From Triticum aestivum (taxonomy: Eukaryota > Streptophyta > Magnoliopsida > Poales > Poaceae), in NCBI RefSeq assembly GCF_018294505.1, contig NC_057796.1, positions 267,241,518 to 267,305,517 on the forward strand: a DNA stretch of 64,000 nt, read 5' to 3'. Position 1 is the stretch's first letter. Each line of letters starts with the position of its first letter. The notes below the pieces were generated by a model, which ran no database searches, had not been told where the DNA came from, and worked only from the letters and a program-made list of their open reading frames with translations. The translations under genes and the position numbers were made by a program. This document shows, in pieces, positions 9,614 to 19,828 of this stretch.

Positions 9614-10478
9614 GGTGGCAGTGTCGTTGCTCATGGTGGTTCTAATGCAGTGTCTACCAGATTAGTTGCTTAGTTTAATTTCATATGTGCTTAATTTAAT
9701 TTGAGGGGTGTGTTGTGCTGAGCCCCTAGTAGAACTATGTTATGTTTCTTCTCGTTATATTTCTTACATTTCATGTTTTACTTGGTATAGTACTACCACT
9801 CGTTTCTTCACATTATATACGTACAATATATATGGCCAACATCATATAGCCAGTAGTTTAGTTGTCAAAGAATTTCAGGGTGCTTAGTTTTGTCAAAGAA
9901 TTCCAGGGTGCTTAGTTTTATTTGAGGGGTGTGTTGTGCTGGACACCATTATTTTGACTCAAATCTCTTTTGACATGTTATAATGACATAAATACCGATG
10001 GACCAACATGCCAGCTCTCCCCCTATCTCACTACAGTAAAATAAAGTGTGGGGCCTACTTGATCTCAACAACATTCTTATCTTCCTGTAAAATTATTCGC
10101 TTGGTTACTCCTGACAAGCGGGGCCACACTTATCATGTGAGAATCGGCTTATTTTTGTCATGTAACATGGTCAATGGGTTTGACGTGAAAATAACAATGT
10201 CTAATGGCATTTTTGAGCAAACATCTAACTTAACGATGGCATTTTTTAGATATGTAATTGCATTTTTGAGCAGGCATCTCACGGATCGATGGCATTTTTG
10301 AGTAGTTGTAACTTCTAATGGAAAAACTAAGTAGTGATACACAACTAGTGGCATAAATAATAAGAACCCAAGAATTAAATATGTATGCTAATTTCTTTAT
10401 TTCTTTAATAGTACTATATGCATAATTTGGCGACGAGCGCTCTCTATATGTACCCCCTTTTTTCTTTAGTTTCATCTT
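9614..10478. repeat. 3' flank of the exonuclease gene with local duplications
   Basis: No gene is supported. Three small duplications are visible: the phrase tttgaggggtgtgttgtgct at about 9700 and 9920; a roughly 27-bp tandem unit with core caaagaattYcagggtgctt at about 9866-9920; and several copies of gatggcatttttgag between 10200 and 10300. The first two lie within a likely 3' UTR. Confidence 0.5.
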
Positions 10479-10800
10479 GTTAGTTTTGCTCCATGGCGCA
10501 ATCCATCGATACTACTACTGTACAAAAGTATACATTATTTAAAAGGCTAGAGGGCGGGGCAGTCTAGCTTGGTCGTTTTCACGAGAGGCGAGGGCCGTTG
10601 TGATTTGACGGCTCATTACTGCTGGAAGGCGGGGCCTTGTGATTTGACTGCTCGTATAAATGTGCCGATGACCTGAGGAGGAGCAAAGAACTGTGTGGTA
10701 TACTCAAGTTTTCCACTGGAGTAGTACTACGACGGAGGAGCATGAAACACGGCAGCCCAGTGCCATATGGCGATAAAAAATGATCTAATTTGCTAGTCAT
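10479..10800. promoter_or_regulatory. Copy of an upstream module also present near 7.5 kb
   Basis: Contains tttgctccatggcgcaatcc, atttaaaag, gagggcggggc, gtgatttgac and ctgctgga in the same order as 7525-7760. The plus-strand sequence tgctcgtataaatgtgcc (about 10660) includes a TATA-like TATAAAT. No downstream ORF on the plus strand is convincing. Confidence 0.35.
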
Positions 10801-10908
10801 CTCATTGCTAGCATTGTTCTATTTCATGCCTCGCAGAGAACGTGACACATCCGGCGAAACACCCAAAGCAAAAGAAGAAACACAGGAGCAAAAGAAGAAG
10901 GAAGATTA

Positions 10909-11645
10909 TCACCCCAAATGATCTAATTCGCCAGGGAGTCGTAACTGCTTCTTCATCGCCTCCACGACCTCCATCTCCTTGCGCGTCTCCTCTGCCATCT
11001 TCTTCATTCTGTCCATAACGCGGGATTTCTCGACGCGAGCCTTCATCATCTGTTCCACGGCCGCATTACGTACCTTGACAGCAGCCGGGTGCTCGATGCG
11101 GAGCTTCGCCAACTCCTCCTTCTGTTCCATGACGAGGGCCTGCAGCATATTCATCGAGGAACTAATATTCTCATGTAGCTTCTTCCAGCCGGTGTTCTTC
11201 TCCTTCAGCAGGTCGAGCTCGTGGCAAAGATTCGCTTTGTCCTCCTAAAGTTGCAGTATTTCGTCGGTCGCCTTCTTCTCCGAGGCAATGCTATTCTTCA
11301 GCAGCGTCACCAAGCCGGCGGTCAACTCCCCCTGCTTATTGAGCTCAGCGGGCATGTTGTTAAGGCTCTCCTTCAGCAGGTCCACCAAGCCATGGATGAA
11401 CTCCTTCTGCTTATTGAGGTGCTTGTTGAGCTGATCGGGCATGCCGTCGAGGGATAACGACTCCAGCGCTGCCAACTCGTCATGTTCGCCTCCCCGGCTA
11501 GGGCGCTCCTGGGAGCCATCGCCTGCCCGTGAGAGATCTTTCGAGGTCTCTGCATGGCGGCGAGCCCTCTCTTTTTTTCCGCAGCCTTGGTTGCCGCTCC
11601 CTTGTTACGAGTAGTTCTCGACCTAGAGCTCTGCACACCGGCCAT
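10909..11645 (-). pseudogene. Coiled-coil protein pseudogene (frameshift and in-frame stop)
   Basis: Minus-strand ATG at 11645 opens MAGVQSSRSRTTRNKG, a basic N-terminus. At a run of seven A (plus-strand T run near 11571-11577) the frame must shift to reach the continuing frame ERARRHAETSKDLSRAGDG, which runs through MAALESLSLDG, two LNKQ...GL..LLK-type repeats and ATDEILQL. An in-frame TAG at about 11245 follows, and the same frame goes on (EDKANLCHELDLLKEK) to the C-terminal end at 10909. The intact product would be about 245 residues, mostly Lys/Glu/Leu-rich helix with heptad spacing. Family not recognised. Two lesions make it a pseudogene unless the A-run is a sequencing error. Confidence 0.6.
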
Positions 11646-11696
11646 GGCAAGGACAGACAAAGAAGAAGGACTTATGAGGAGGAAAGGTAGAGTCAT

Positions 11697-12450
11697 TTTT
11701 GGGTAGGTAGTTCCCCTTTGTATAACCTAAGTACTAGCACTAGTACTAATACCTGCATAGTGGGAACACGTTCAGGTTTGGTACGTACTAGTAGGTGTGA
11801 GCAGGCTTGCGCTTAATTGTAGCACTAGTACTTTTGAATGTGATGGGAACAAGGTAAATATTAATTGATGGTTTTGGTTTCGAGGCCCGAAACGGCTCCC
11901 GATGAGTTTACTGGAACATCAATTTCAAGTAGACTACACTGCTCAAATGCGTAAATATTATGTTACTGTCAAAATTTGGCACAAAATACGAAGAAGACCA
12001 ATGGAAGTACTACTAGCAACCCATGAATTAACTACTCGCATGCGCGCAGTGGAGTAGTAATGTCTTTCTTCCGCCCTCATGTCAACTCAATTTGCATGTG
12101 CTGTATTAATTGACCATCAATGAAGTGAAGGACTTTACACGCGTCAAATTATCACATGGGGTGGATCTTGGTACAAAATTGCGTCCGCCCGTGTACCCGC
12201 ATGTGTGTGCGAGGGAATGAGTCCGTGCGTGGCGTGCTTGCACATCTTCGCTTCGTGCATGTACCGCCAGTGTGGCTCAGAGAGGACGAGTACATTCTTC
12301 TGGAACCAGCAGCACGTCACTATGATCAATCCACACAAGGAGGTCGCGACAATGCCTCCACATGTGCCACGTGGCTTCATGAACTAGAAGAGAGACACTG
12401 TGTAGCGTGCCATTGGAATTCTAATTTACGTGTTCTGCACATACTCGAAG
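11697..12450. other. Upstream flank, partly shared with 61.9 kb
   Basis: 11697-12130 holds nothing recognised. 12140-12390 (phrases acgcgtcaaattatcac, cgtgtacccgcatg, cgcttcgtgcatgtac) aligns with 61925-62070 (acgctcaaattagcac, cgtgtacccgcacg, ctcttcgtgtacgtac). Open frames here are chance readings of this shared non-coding block. Confidence 0.4.
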
Positions 12451-12617
12451 TACTAGTCAGGTACACGTGCATTGCACGCATTAGATTTTGCAACCAAGTT
12501 ATGAATAAATACCACACTATAGCATGTAAGATCTGAGTCATATATGCCTGATGTAGACCTTGGTTTAATTCTTATAGTTCATCTGATTCAAAATCAATGA
12601 GTTTTTATAAAAAGCTA

Positions 12618-12922
12618 GGGCATCTTTGATTCGTAGTATTTCCAAAACGCGGGAATAGGAAAAAACATGGGATTAGAGTGGAATGTCGTCTTGAATCCTA
12701 CAGGATTGTATGAGTGTTTGATTGTGCATAGAAAAGACGCATAATTCTTTCAAAGAGGTTTGAGTGGATGGGATGTTTCCAATGAAATCTAGTGCAAATG
12801 AATCATATGGAAAAATTCCTATGGTTTACAATCCTACGAATCAAACAACCAAGATAGGAAAAATTCCTAAGGATTAGAATCCTCCAAAATTCCTTTGAGA
12901 ATCCTTTGAATCAAAGAAGCCC
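12618..12922. mobile_element. Harbinger/Tourist-like MITE nested in the left TIR
   Basis: Ends GGGCATCTTTGATTC and GAATCAAAGAAGCCC are inverted repeats. The flanks are CTA (12615-12617) and TTA (12923-12925), close to the 3-bp TWA duplication of PIF/Harbinger MITEs. 305 bp, AT-rich, with internal self-complementarity. The right TIR of the host element lacks it, which proves it is a later insertion. Confidence 0.75.
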
Positions 12923-13238
12923 TTAATCTACTTTATGATTCATGGAATTGTGCATTGTAAAGCATAAAGTAAAAACAAAAAATGGCAATTCAACTAGAAA
13001 AAAAGTTTGGGCAGTTATGATACAGAAGATTCTAGAACAAAGGAGAACCACTATTGTTTTGAGGTTTGTGCATTATGCTTAAGTTCAACCATGGAGTCTA
13101 CTAGATTGTACATGTGGCAAAATCTGGTGGGGGGCTAGAAGATGGTGCGAGGGGCCGAGTGGATGGAGACTATGAAGGAGTGCACAAGTGCGAGATCGAT
13201 ATTTAGAGAGAGGGGGCGAGAACGTGTGTTGTTGCGCG

Positions 13239-13425
13239 CAGTGGCGGAGCCATAAAAATAAATGAGCTAGGGGGGCAAGCATTGCTAATCCTTTATGAGG
13301 AGGGCCAATTCACCAACTTAAACCATTTTTACCAGCACTTGTCTAATGATCACATTCATATTAGCCTCGATATATAGTGATGTTAGGGGGGGCAGGGCCC
13401 TTGCTGCCCCCTGTCTTCGCCATTG
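13239..13425. mobile_element. hAT-like MITE nested in the interior
   Basis: Left end CAGTGGCGGAGCC and inverse right end CAATGGCGAAGAC are the ends common to small plant hAT elements. Flanks gttgcgcg (13231-13238) and tgcgcgcg (13426-13433) could be an imperfect 8-bp duplication. 187 bp, non-coding. Confidence 0.6.
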
Positions 13426-13711
13426 TGCGCGCGTCTGAGAGATGAAGCGGAAGGCATGGATGATGATAGGGGGGCGTTGGATATATAATTAATGTGGGTG
13501 TATTAGCTATATATGTAATCCTATATAGAGAGGTATAGATTGATCGATGTGGACGTGGGAAAGAGGGTGAGACCTCACTAGATATATAGATTGATCGGTT
13601 TGTGTGGAAAACTATGAAAGACCTAGCTATATACACACACACATAGAGGAACATCGATTGTTGCGCATGCACGTGAGAGAAAAAGAATGCCCGATATGAT
13701 GGAGAGGGGGA

Positions 13712-13729
13712 TGTGTGTGTGTGTGTGCC
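13712..13729. repeat. (GT)n microsatellite
   Basis: About nine GT units within the GA/GT-rich interior of the 12.5-14.6 kb transposon. On the minus strand it generates spurious His/Thr-rich open frames, which are not genes. Confidence 0.85.
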
Positions 13730-14655
13730 TGCATGGGAGACCGACCTGAAGAAAAAGATTGCATGTGTGCGATGGATAATGCCGACTGGTAGTGTGTGTG
13801 CATGCATACACGAGAGAAAGTTAGTGGTACAATTATAAAGAGAAGACGACTGTGTGGGTGTAAAGGACTAGGTGAGGTCATAATCAATGTAAAGTTGAAT
13901 TCAAATATTTGAATAAGAGATCATGATGTTTGAAACCCATGCATGCATGAATATAACGGAGATCTGCGCGGTGTGGTTCAGAAACGAGCATGTTGTAATG
14001 TATACACATTGAATAAGGTCAGACTAATTTGAACTTTAGATACCGATGGCAGACATCGTTTGGCCACATTGCATCCGTGCATGGACAGACTATTCTAATT
14101 GGAGATGATGGGTGCCTTTCACATCACATATCTATATCTATACCCCTATATATATTTATTTTATATTTTTTATATACTGTGCGGATAACTTTAACTTTGA
14201 AAGATGGTCATTGGATGAGGCCAATCCGATGGTGCAGAGATGGAAAATTTGAGCACTACTGGCTGTTGGATATCATCTAGATTCCACCAGATTTTTCCAC
14301 ATGTACGATCTAGAAGACTCCATGGTTGAACTTAAGCATAATGCACAAACCTCCAAACACAAGCACTTCTTCTTTGTTCTAGAATCTTCCATATCAGAAC
14401 TGCCCAAATGTTTTTCTACATGATTTGCCATTATTTGTTTTTACTTTATGCCTTACAACGCACAATTCCATGAATCTTAAAATAGATTAGCTTTCTTATA
14501 AAGACTAGATGATTTTGAATGAAATGAACTATAAGAATTAAATGAACATCTACATCATGCATATATGACTCAAAGCTTACATGCTATAATGTGGTATTTA
14601 TTCATAATTTGGTTGCCAAATCTCATGCGTGCAATGCACATGTACCTTACTAGTC

Positions 14656-15164
14656 TAAATGGTGTTTGTGTGTGTATTGTGCGTGGTAAACACATTGTAC
14701 GTAGTATATCATACATGGTTTAGATTCCGAACATCTAGCTAGAGCATACATGTACTATGATTTGAATTCAACATGAAATGATACATATATTTGAATTTGA
14801 GATCGTATGTACATGTAGTTAGTATTTATATAGGAATTTACATCTCTTATATTCATGTCATGTGTTGTGAAGATAATATTTAGATAGTTGTATAACTAAC
14901 CCGAGTACAATCCCATTCAAACAGGGAAAATGTACTCAAATTTAGTCCATATGCTAAACAACACACATTGTTTTTTATTGCTGAGGGAAGTGCAAATTGT
15001 TTTGGTATTGTACACGTTATGTTTGTTGTCTCAATTTTTTTAGTTTTTTTTGTTGTATTTGAATGCATTTCTAGTAATATAGTAAAACGGGACATGGCTC
15101 TCTCTAGTGATGAGGTGCGAATTGTCGTTTTTTGGGTACATGTTAAGCTTGTTCTCCCGAAATT
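14656..15164. other. No supported gene
   Basis: AT-rich sequence between the long-TIR transposon and the promoter repeats. Short GT-rich stretches and T-runs only; nothing recognised. Confidence 0.5.
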
Positions 15165-15350
15165 TCAAGTCGCGCCTTGTTATGCCGAAATTTCAAGCTA
15201 GCGTCTCTATCTATCATGCTGCGAAACTCCCGCCTCTTCAACCCGTGCCTTGTTAGACCGAAATATTTAAGATATATCTTTGTCTCGGTGTGCTCCGACA
15301 ACTCCCTCCATCTCAACCCGCGCCTTGCTATTCCAAAATTACAACGCACG
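15165..15350 (+). promoter_or_regulatory. About 75-bp tandem repeats in a promoter-like region
   Basis: Two full units and a partial one share gcgccttgttagaccgaaat, a ctttgtctcggtgtgctccg-like middle and aactcccgcctcttcaaccc. They lie about 150 bp upstream of the GC-rich leader at 15490. The position and the change from AT-rich to GC-rich sequence suggest the proximal promoter of the plus-strand gene that follows. Confidence 0.5.
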
Positions 15351-15489
15351 TGAAAACTCCCACCTCCTATGAAATGCCGACACGCGAAATGCCCGTGATA
15401 CCCCTGAACCGAAAGAGCCGCCTCAAATTGGTGGGGGTACTTTCGTAACTTACCCCACATTTCAAACAAGCGCGTCCCTAAGCCATAGT

Positions 15490-15843
15490 TCCCCACTCCC
15501 ATCCCATCCGTCCCCCCATTCGTACACCGAGGCCGTGAAAACCCGCGAAGCCCCACACCCTCCTCCGTGCGCCACCCAGTCGGAGCCTCTTCCCTGACGA
15601 CGTCGTCCACAGCAACACCTCGACGTCCCTCATCCACCGTGCTGGATGAAGATCCATCGTCGATCTCGTCGTCTCGCCAGTTCAGCCACCCGTCCTCCAC
15701 CTCCAAGGAGCTGCCCCGACATTCCCCTCGTCTTTCGCGCCACCTACATTCCCACACCGCCGTCTTCACCTACACCACTGGAAGAGCAGCATCATCACCG
15801 TTTCCTCGGATGAAGCTGCGGCCTAATCGGTGCCACCAAAGAG
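15490..15843 (+). pseudogene. First of three related 5' leader exons
   Basis: GC-rich exon-like sequence ending ccaccaaagag before GTTGTACAC. Two further exon-like blocks end the same way (donors at 17149 and 30060) and share parts such as ctgctccaacgacg, cagatcttcttccc or their variants. The frame from 15567 is Ser/Pro/Thr-rich with no family match, so this is more likely untranslated leader. The arrangement suggests tandem duplication of a promoter-proximal exon within one gene. Confidence 0.45.
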
Positions 15844-15869
15844 GTTGTACACTAATCGCCGCATTTTCT

Positions 15870-16140
15870 TCTTGATTCGATCTCACGGTGCAGCCGGCGC
15901 TCGGTCCTGAGCCGACACGGCGCAGCTCCATCCACGGCGGTGTCACCGCCCACTTCCTCCACGACGTCGCTCCCTCGGCGGCGACGTCCACATCAGTAGG
16001 AGTTGCTGCTGCTTTAGCTCTCGCTCGCGCTTCTGCTCTACTCTTGCTCTCAGTCCCCTGCCTGGTCTGCCCTTGCTATTGCTCTTGCTCTTGCTCTTGC
16101 TGCTGCTCTCGCTCTTGCTCTTGCTTGCGATGCTACTCCG
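15870..16140 (+). other. Second leader-like block with (GCTCTT)n low-complexity tail
   Basis: GC-rich sequence (gtgcagccggcgctcggtcc and following) that resembles the leader exons, then a low-complexity run of GCTCTTGCT-type units at about 16075-16130. Open frames here are Leu/Cys-rich artefacts of this repeat. Confidence 0.35.
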
Positions 16141-16144
16141 ATTT

Positions 16145-16762
16145 AGCTACACTTCAGTTGACTGAATCGACTTTTGGGTCAGTCGATTTTCAGGGGGTGG
16201 GGGGGGGCTCNNNNNNNNNNNNNNNNNNNNNNNNNNNNNNNNNNNNNNNNNNNNNNNNNNNNNNNNNNNNNNNNNNNNNNNNNNNNNNNNNNNNNNNNNN
16301 NNNNNNNNNNNNNNNNNNNNNNNNNNNNNNNNNNNNNNNNNNNNNNNNNNNNNNNNNNNNNNNNNNNNNNNNNNNNNNNNNNNNNNNNNNNNNNNNNNNN
16401 NNNNNNNNNNNNNNNNNNNNNNNNNNNNNNNNNNNNNNNNNNNNNNNNNNNNNNNNNNNNNNNNNNNNNNNNNNNNNNNNNNNNNNNNNNNNNNNNNNNN
16501 NNNNNNNNNNNNNNNNNNNNNNNNNNNNNNNNNNNNNNNNNNNNNNNNNNNNNNNNNNNNNNNNNNNNNNNNNNNNNNNNNNNGGGGCGGGCGGGGTGGC
16601 ACACCGCCGGCCGCGGGCGGTGGGGGCAGCTGTTTAGCTAGTGGTGGCTGGCGGCTCAGGGGGCTGGAGGTTGAAGATGAACTGCAGGCCCTTGATTTCG
16701 TATCCAACGGCTGCAAAATCGACTGACCAGAGATGAAAAAGTCAGTCGACTGACGTGTAGCC
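16145..16762. mobile_element. Inverted-repeat element spanning the assembly gap
   Basis: The left arm (agctacacttcagttgactg, then gtcagtcgattttc) and the inverse of the right arm (ggctacacgtcagtcgactg, then gtcagtcgattttg) match over about 50 bp. They enclose the gap. This looks like a small DNA transposon or MITE with TIRs whose GC-rich centre could not be assembled. No clear target duplication was found. Confidence 0.55.
16211..16583. other. Assembly gap (373 N)
   Basis: Run of N. G-rich homopolymer sequence stands on both sides (gggggtgggggggggctc and ggggcgggcgggg), and the gap lies between inverted repeat arms, which explains the sequencing failure. Open frames crossing it are meaningless. 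Confidence 0.99.
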
Positions 16763-16776
16763 TCACCTCTAGTGCG

Positions 16777-16875
16777 TTCAGTTTCGACAGTAAAATTCAG
16801 TTTCAACAGCAAAATTCAGTTTCGATAGTTAAGTTCAGTTTTGACAGTTAAATTCAGTTTCGACAGTTAAGTTCA
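16777..16875. repeat. 19-bp tandem repeat, about five units
   Basis: Units with consensus TTCAGTTTCGACAGTTAAA differ by one to three bases. The array directly follows the right arm of the inverted-repeat element. Confidence 0.85.
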
Positions 16876-17148
16876 GAGATGAGCGGCTGATGTATTTTAC
16901 ATCTAGCACTTTGTGGTTATGTATTTTACGTCATCTATTGGAGATGCTATTAGAATTCCACTCAGGTTAACGTTGTCTCTCTTGTCCAGCTTCAGCCTCG
17001 GCGTCGTACAACTCACCGGAGCTGCTCCAACGACGAAACCCTCCATCACAGCAGAGCAGTATCTCGGGCTCCATCTCCAGACGCCTAAGATCTTCTTCCC
17101 CTCCTCCGACAGCCAAGTCAGCCGGAGCATCCTGGCTTCGCCAAAGAG
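16876..17148 (+). pseudogene. Second related 5' leader exon
   Basis: From about 16970 the sequence has the same phrases as the first and third leader exons (gctgctccaacgacga, cctccatcacagcagag, agatcttcttcccc) and ends ccaaagag before GTTGTACAC. Non-coding or leader by the same argument as the first copy. Confidence 0.45.
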
Positions 17149-18022
17149 GTTGTACACTTCTTGCATCTCTTTTTTACTCTACATGTTATATATATTGTCC
17201 ATTGACACACGTAGTAACGTGAAATACGATTATTTTATCCTACTATATGACAAGCAGTGAGGTACCAGGCAACTTAGCTATCCGTGATGGACTCTCTTGA
17301 ACGCCATCATTATTTATCTCTGCGCGTTTGAGCTGTGCATTTGTCGATGGGCCTGGGAGTTGAGCTAGTAGGGCAGTGGCCTGGGTCCAAAGTAATAGAA
17401 GTAGCACAAAAACATTTTTTTAGTGTAGGATTTTCCTTGCTCAAGCCTGCCTACTAGAATCGCCAGTGTTTGAAAGGAAAAGTGAATGAAAAACATAGGA
17501 ATTAGAAAGTTTCCTATGGTACTACTATTCATGAATTTGGTTCAAAGGAATGGAGCAAAGGAAAACTGTAGGATTTGTTCCTTTAGTGTCTCCTTGAAAG
17601 AAAAACCGTAGGAATTTTAATTTCCACTTGTCCTCCTTTTCAAATTCCTATTCATGAAGCACAAGACTAAGAGATAGTAGCATAATAGCATTATAACCGT
17701 ACGTTTTCCTGTGGTTTGACTTAATCTCACCATGCTTCTTTGCATCGTGTGATCTTCCAATTCTTGTGAATCAAACACCCAGATTGCAGAAATCCTGTGT
17801 TTTTAAATTATCTGTTTTGCACGTGCATTCCTATCCAATTCCTGTCTATTTCCTATCCCTGCATTGTTGAAATCCTCAAATTCAAACAAGCCCTTACACA
17901 ATTACTTCTATTACAGATATGTGTCAAAGAAAACCTTGTGTAGTTTGTCCTGCTCCGGCCGTGTTGTGTTCCACCCCAGCTCAGCTGCTCCAACGACGGA
18001 AGAGTTCACCACAGCAGGGATC
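17149..18022. other. Intron-like stretch with a possible MITE and the left part of the third leader exon
   Basis: 17430-17900 contains many short phrases typical of Harbinger or hAT MITEs (cctatggt, aaattcctattcatg, gaatcaaacaccc) and ends caaattcaaacaagccctta; a matching left end was not firmly placed. 17955-18022 (ttccaccccagctcagctgctccaacgacgg..., shortened here) is the 5' part of the third leader exon, cut at GGATC by the LTR element. The exon resumes at 29938. Confidence 0.4.
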
Positions 18023-19703
18023 TGATACGTCTCCAACGTATCTATAATTTTTGATTGTTCCATGCTATTATATTATCTGTTTTGGATGTTTATGGGCTTT
18101 ATTAAACACTTTTATATTATTTTTGGGACTAACCTATTAACCCAGAGCCCAGTGCCAGTTTTTGTTTTTCCCTTGTTTCAGTGTTTCGCAGAAAAGGAAT
18201 ATCAAACGGAGTCCAAACGGAATGAAACCTTCGGGAGAGTTATTTTTGGAACGGAAGCAATCCAGGAGACTTGGAGTGCACGTCAGGGAAGCAACGAGGT
18301 GGCCACGAGGCAGGGAGGCGCGCCTGCCCCCCTGGGCGCGCCCCCCACCCTCGTGGGCCCCTCGTGGCTCCCCTGACCGACTTCTTTCGCCTATATATAT
18401 ATCCATCTACCCTAAAAACATCGGAGAACAGAATAGATCGGGAGTTCCGCTGCTGCAAGCCTCTGTAGCCACCAAAAATCAATCGGGACCCTGTTCCGGC
18501 ACCCTGCCAGAGGGGGGAACCCTCACCGGTGACCATCTTCATCATCCCGGCGATCTCCATGACGAGGAGGGAGTAGTTCACCCTTGGGGCCGAGGGTATG
18601 TACCAGTAGCTATGTGTTTGATCTCTCTCTCTCTCTCGTGTTCTTGAGGTGATACGATCTTGATGTATCGCGAGCTTTGCTATTATAGTTGGATCTTTAT
18701 CCCCCTCTACTCTCTTGTAATGGATTGAGTTTTCCCTTTGAAGTTATCTTATCGGATTGAGTCTCTAAGGATTTGAGAACACTTGATGTATGTCTTGCCA
18801 TGCTTATCTGTGGTGACAATGGGATATCACGTGATACACTTGATGTATGTTTTGGTGATCAACTTGCGGGTTCCGCCCATGAACCTATGCATAAGGGTTG
18901 GCACACGTTTTCATCTTGACTATCCGGTAGAAACTTTGGGGCACTCTTTGAAGTACTTTCGTGTTGGTTGAATAGATGAATCTGAGATTGTGTGATGCAT
19001 ATCGTATAATCATACCCACGGATACTTGAGGTGACATTGGAGTATCTAGGTGACATTAGGGTTTTGGTTGATTTGTGTCTTAAGGTGTTATTCTAGTACG
19101 AACTCTATGATAGATTGAACGGAAAGAATAGTTTCGTGTTATTTTACTACGGACTCTTGAATAGATAGATTAGAAAGGATAACTTTGAGGTGGTTTCGTA
19201 CCCTACAATAATCTCTTCGTTTGTTCTCCGCTATTAGTGACTTTGGCGTGACTCTTTGTTGCATGTTGAGGGATAGTTATATGATCCAATTATGGTATTA
19301 TTGTTGAGGGAACTTGCACTAGTGAAAGTATGAACCCTAGGCCTTGTTTCAACACATTGCAATACCATTTACGCTCACTTTTATCACTTGCTACCTTGCT
19401 GTTTTTATATTTTCAGATTAAAAAAACCAATGTCTACCATCTATATTGCACTTGTATCACCATCTCTTCCCCGAACTAGTGCACCTATACAATTTACCAT
19501 TGTATTGGGTGTGTTTGGGACACAAGAGACTCTTTGTTATTTGGTTGCAGGGTTGCTTGAGAGAGACCATCTTCAACCTACGCCTCCCACGGATTGATAA
19601 ACCTTAGGTCATCCACTTGAGGGAAATTTGCTACTGTCCTACAAACCTCTGCACTTGGAGGCCCAACAACGTCTACAAGAAGAAGGTTGTGTAGTAGACA
19701 TCA
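18023..19703 (+). repeat. Left LTR (1681 bp)
   Basis: Starts TGATACGTCTCC, ends GTAGTAGACATCA. Contains a TATA-like cctatatatatatcc at about 18391 (likely transcription start region) and a (CT)n run near 18630. Alignable along its whole length with the right LTR. Confidence 0.9.
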
Positions 19704-19828
19704 AGCTCTTTTCTGGCGCCGTTGCCGGGGAGGTGAGTGCTTGAAGGTATATCTTTAGATCTTGCAATCGAATCTTTTAGTTCCTTGTTTTATCACTAGT
19801 TTAGTTTATAAAAGAAAACAACAACAAA

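Larger units (their letters stand above)
12459..14647. mobile_element. DNA transposon with about 376-bp terminal inverted repeats and 8-bp TSD
   Basis: The left end AGGTACACGTGCATTGCACG and the inverse of the right end, AGGTACATGTGCATTGCACG, match closely. Inverted homology continues inward to about 13135 on the left and 14282 on the right once a nested MITE is removed. The flanks carry a perfect 8-bp duplication TACTAGTC (12451-12458 and 14648-14655). Long TIRs suggest a Mutator-like element, although the 8-bp duplication would equally fit hAT. No transposase is present. The 1.1-kb interior is GA/GT-rich and resembles 63350-63850 at the far end of the window. A non-autonomous element. Confidence 0.8.

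Noticed and set aside
13623..13887. His/Thr-rich minus-strand ORFs
   Set aside because: They read a GT microsatellite; three overlapping frames give the same composition.
14252..14280. CACTACTGG at 14252 as the left end of the Caspar-like element
   Set aside because: It does not match the CACTACAAAAAATACAC end at 35086 and lies inside the TIR of another transposon.
15888..16812. Open frames crossing the N-run
   Set aside because: They are mainly unknown residues created by the gap.
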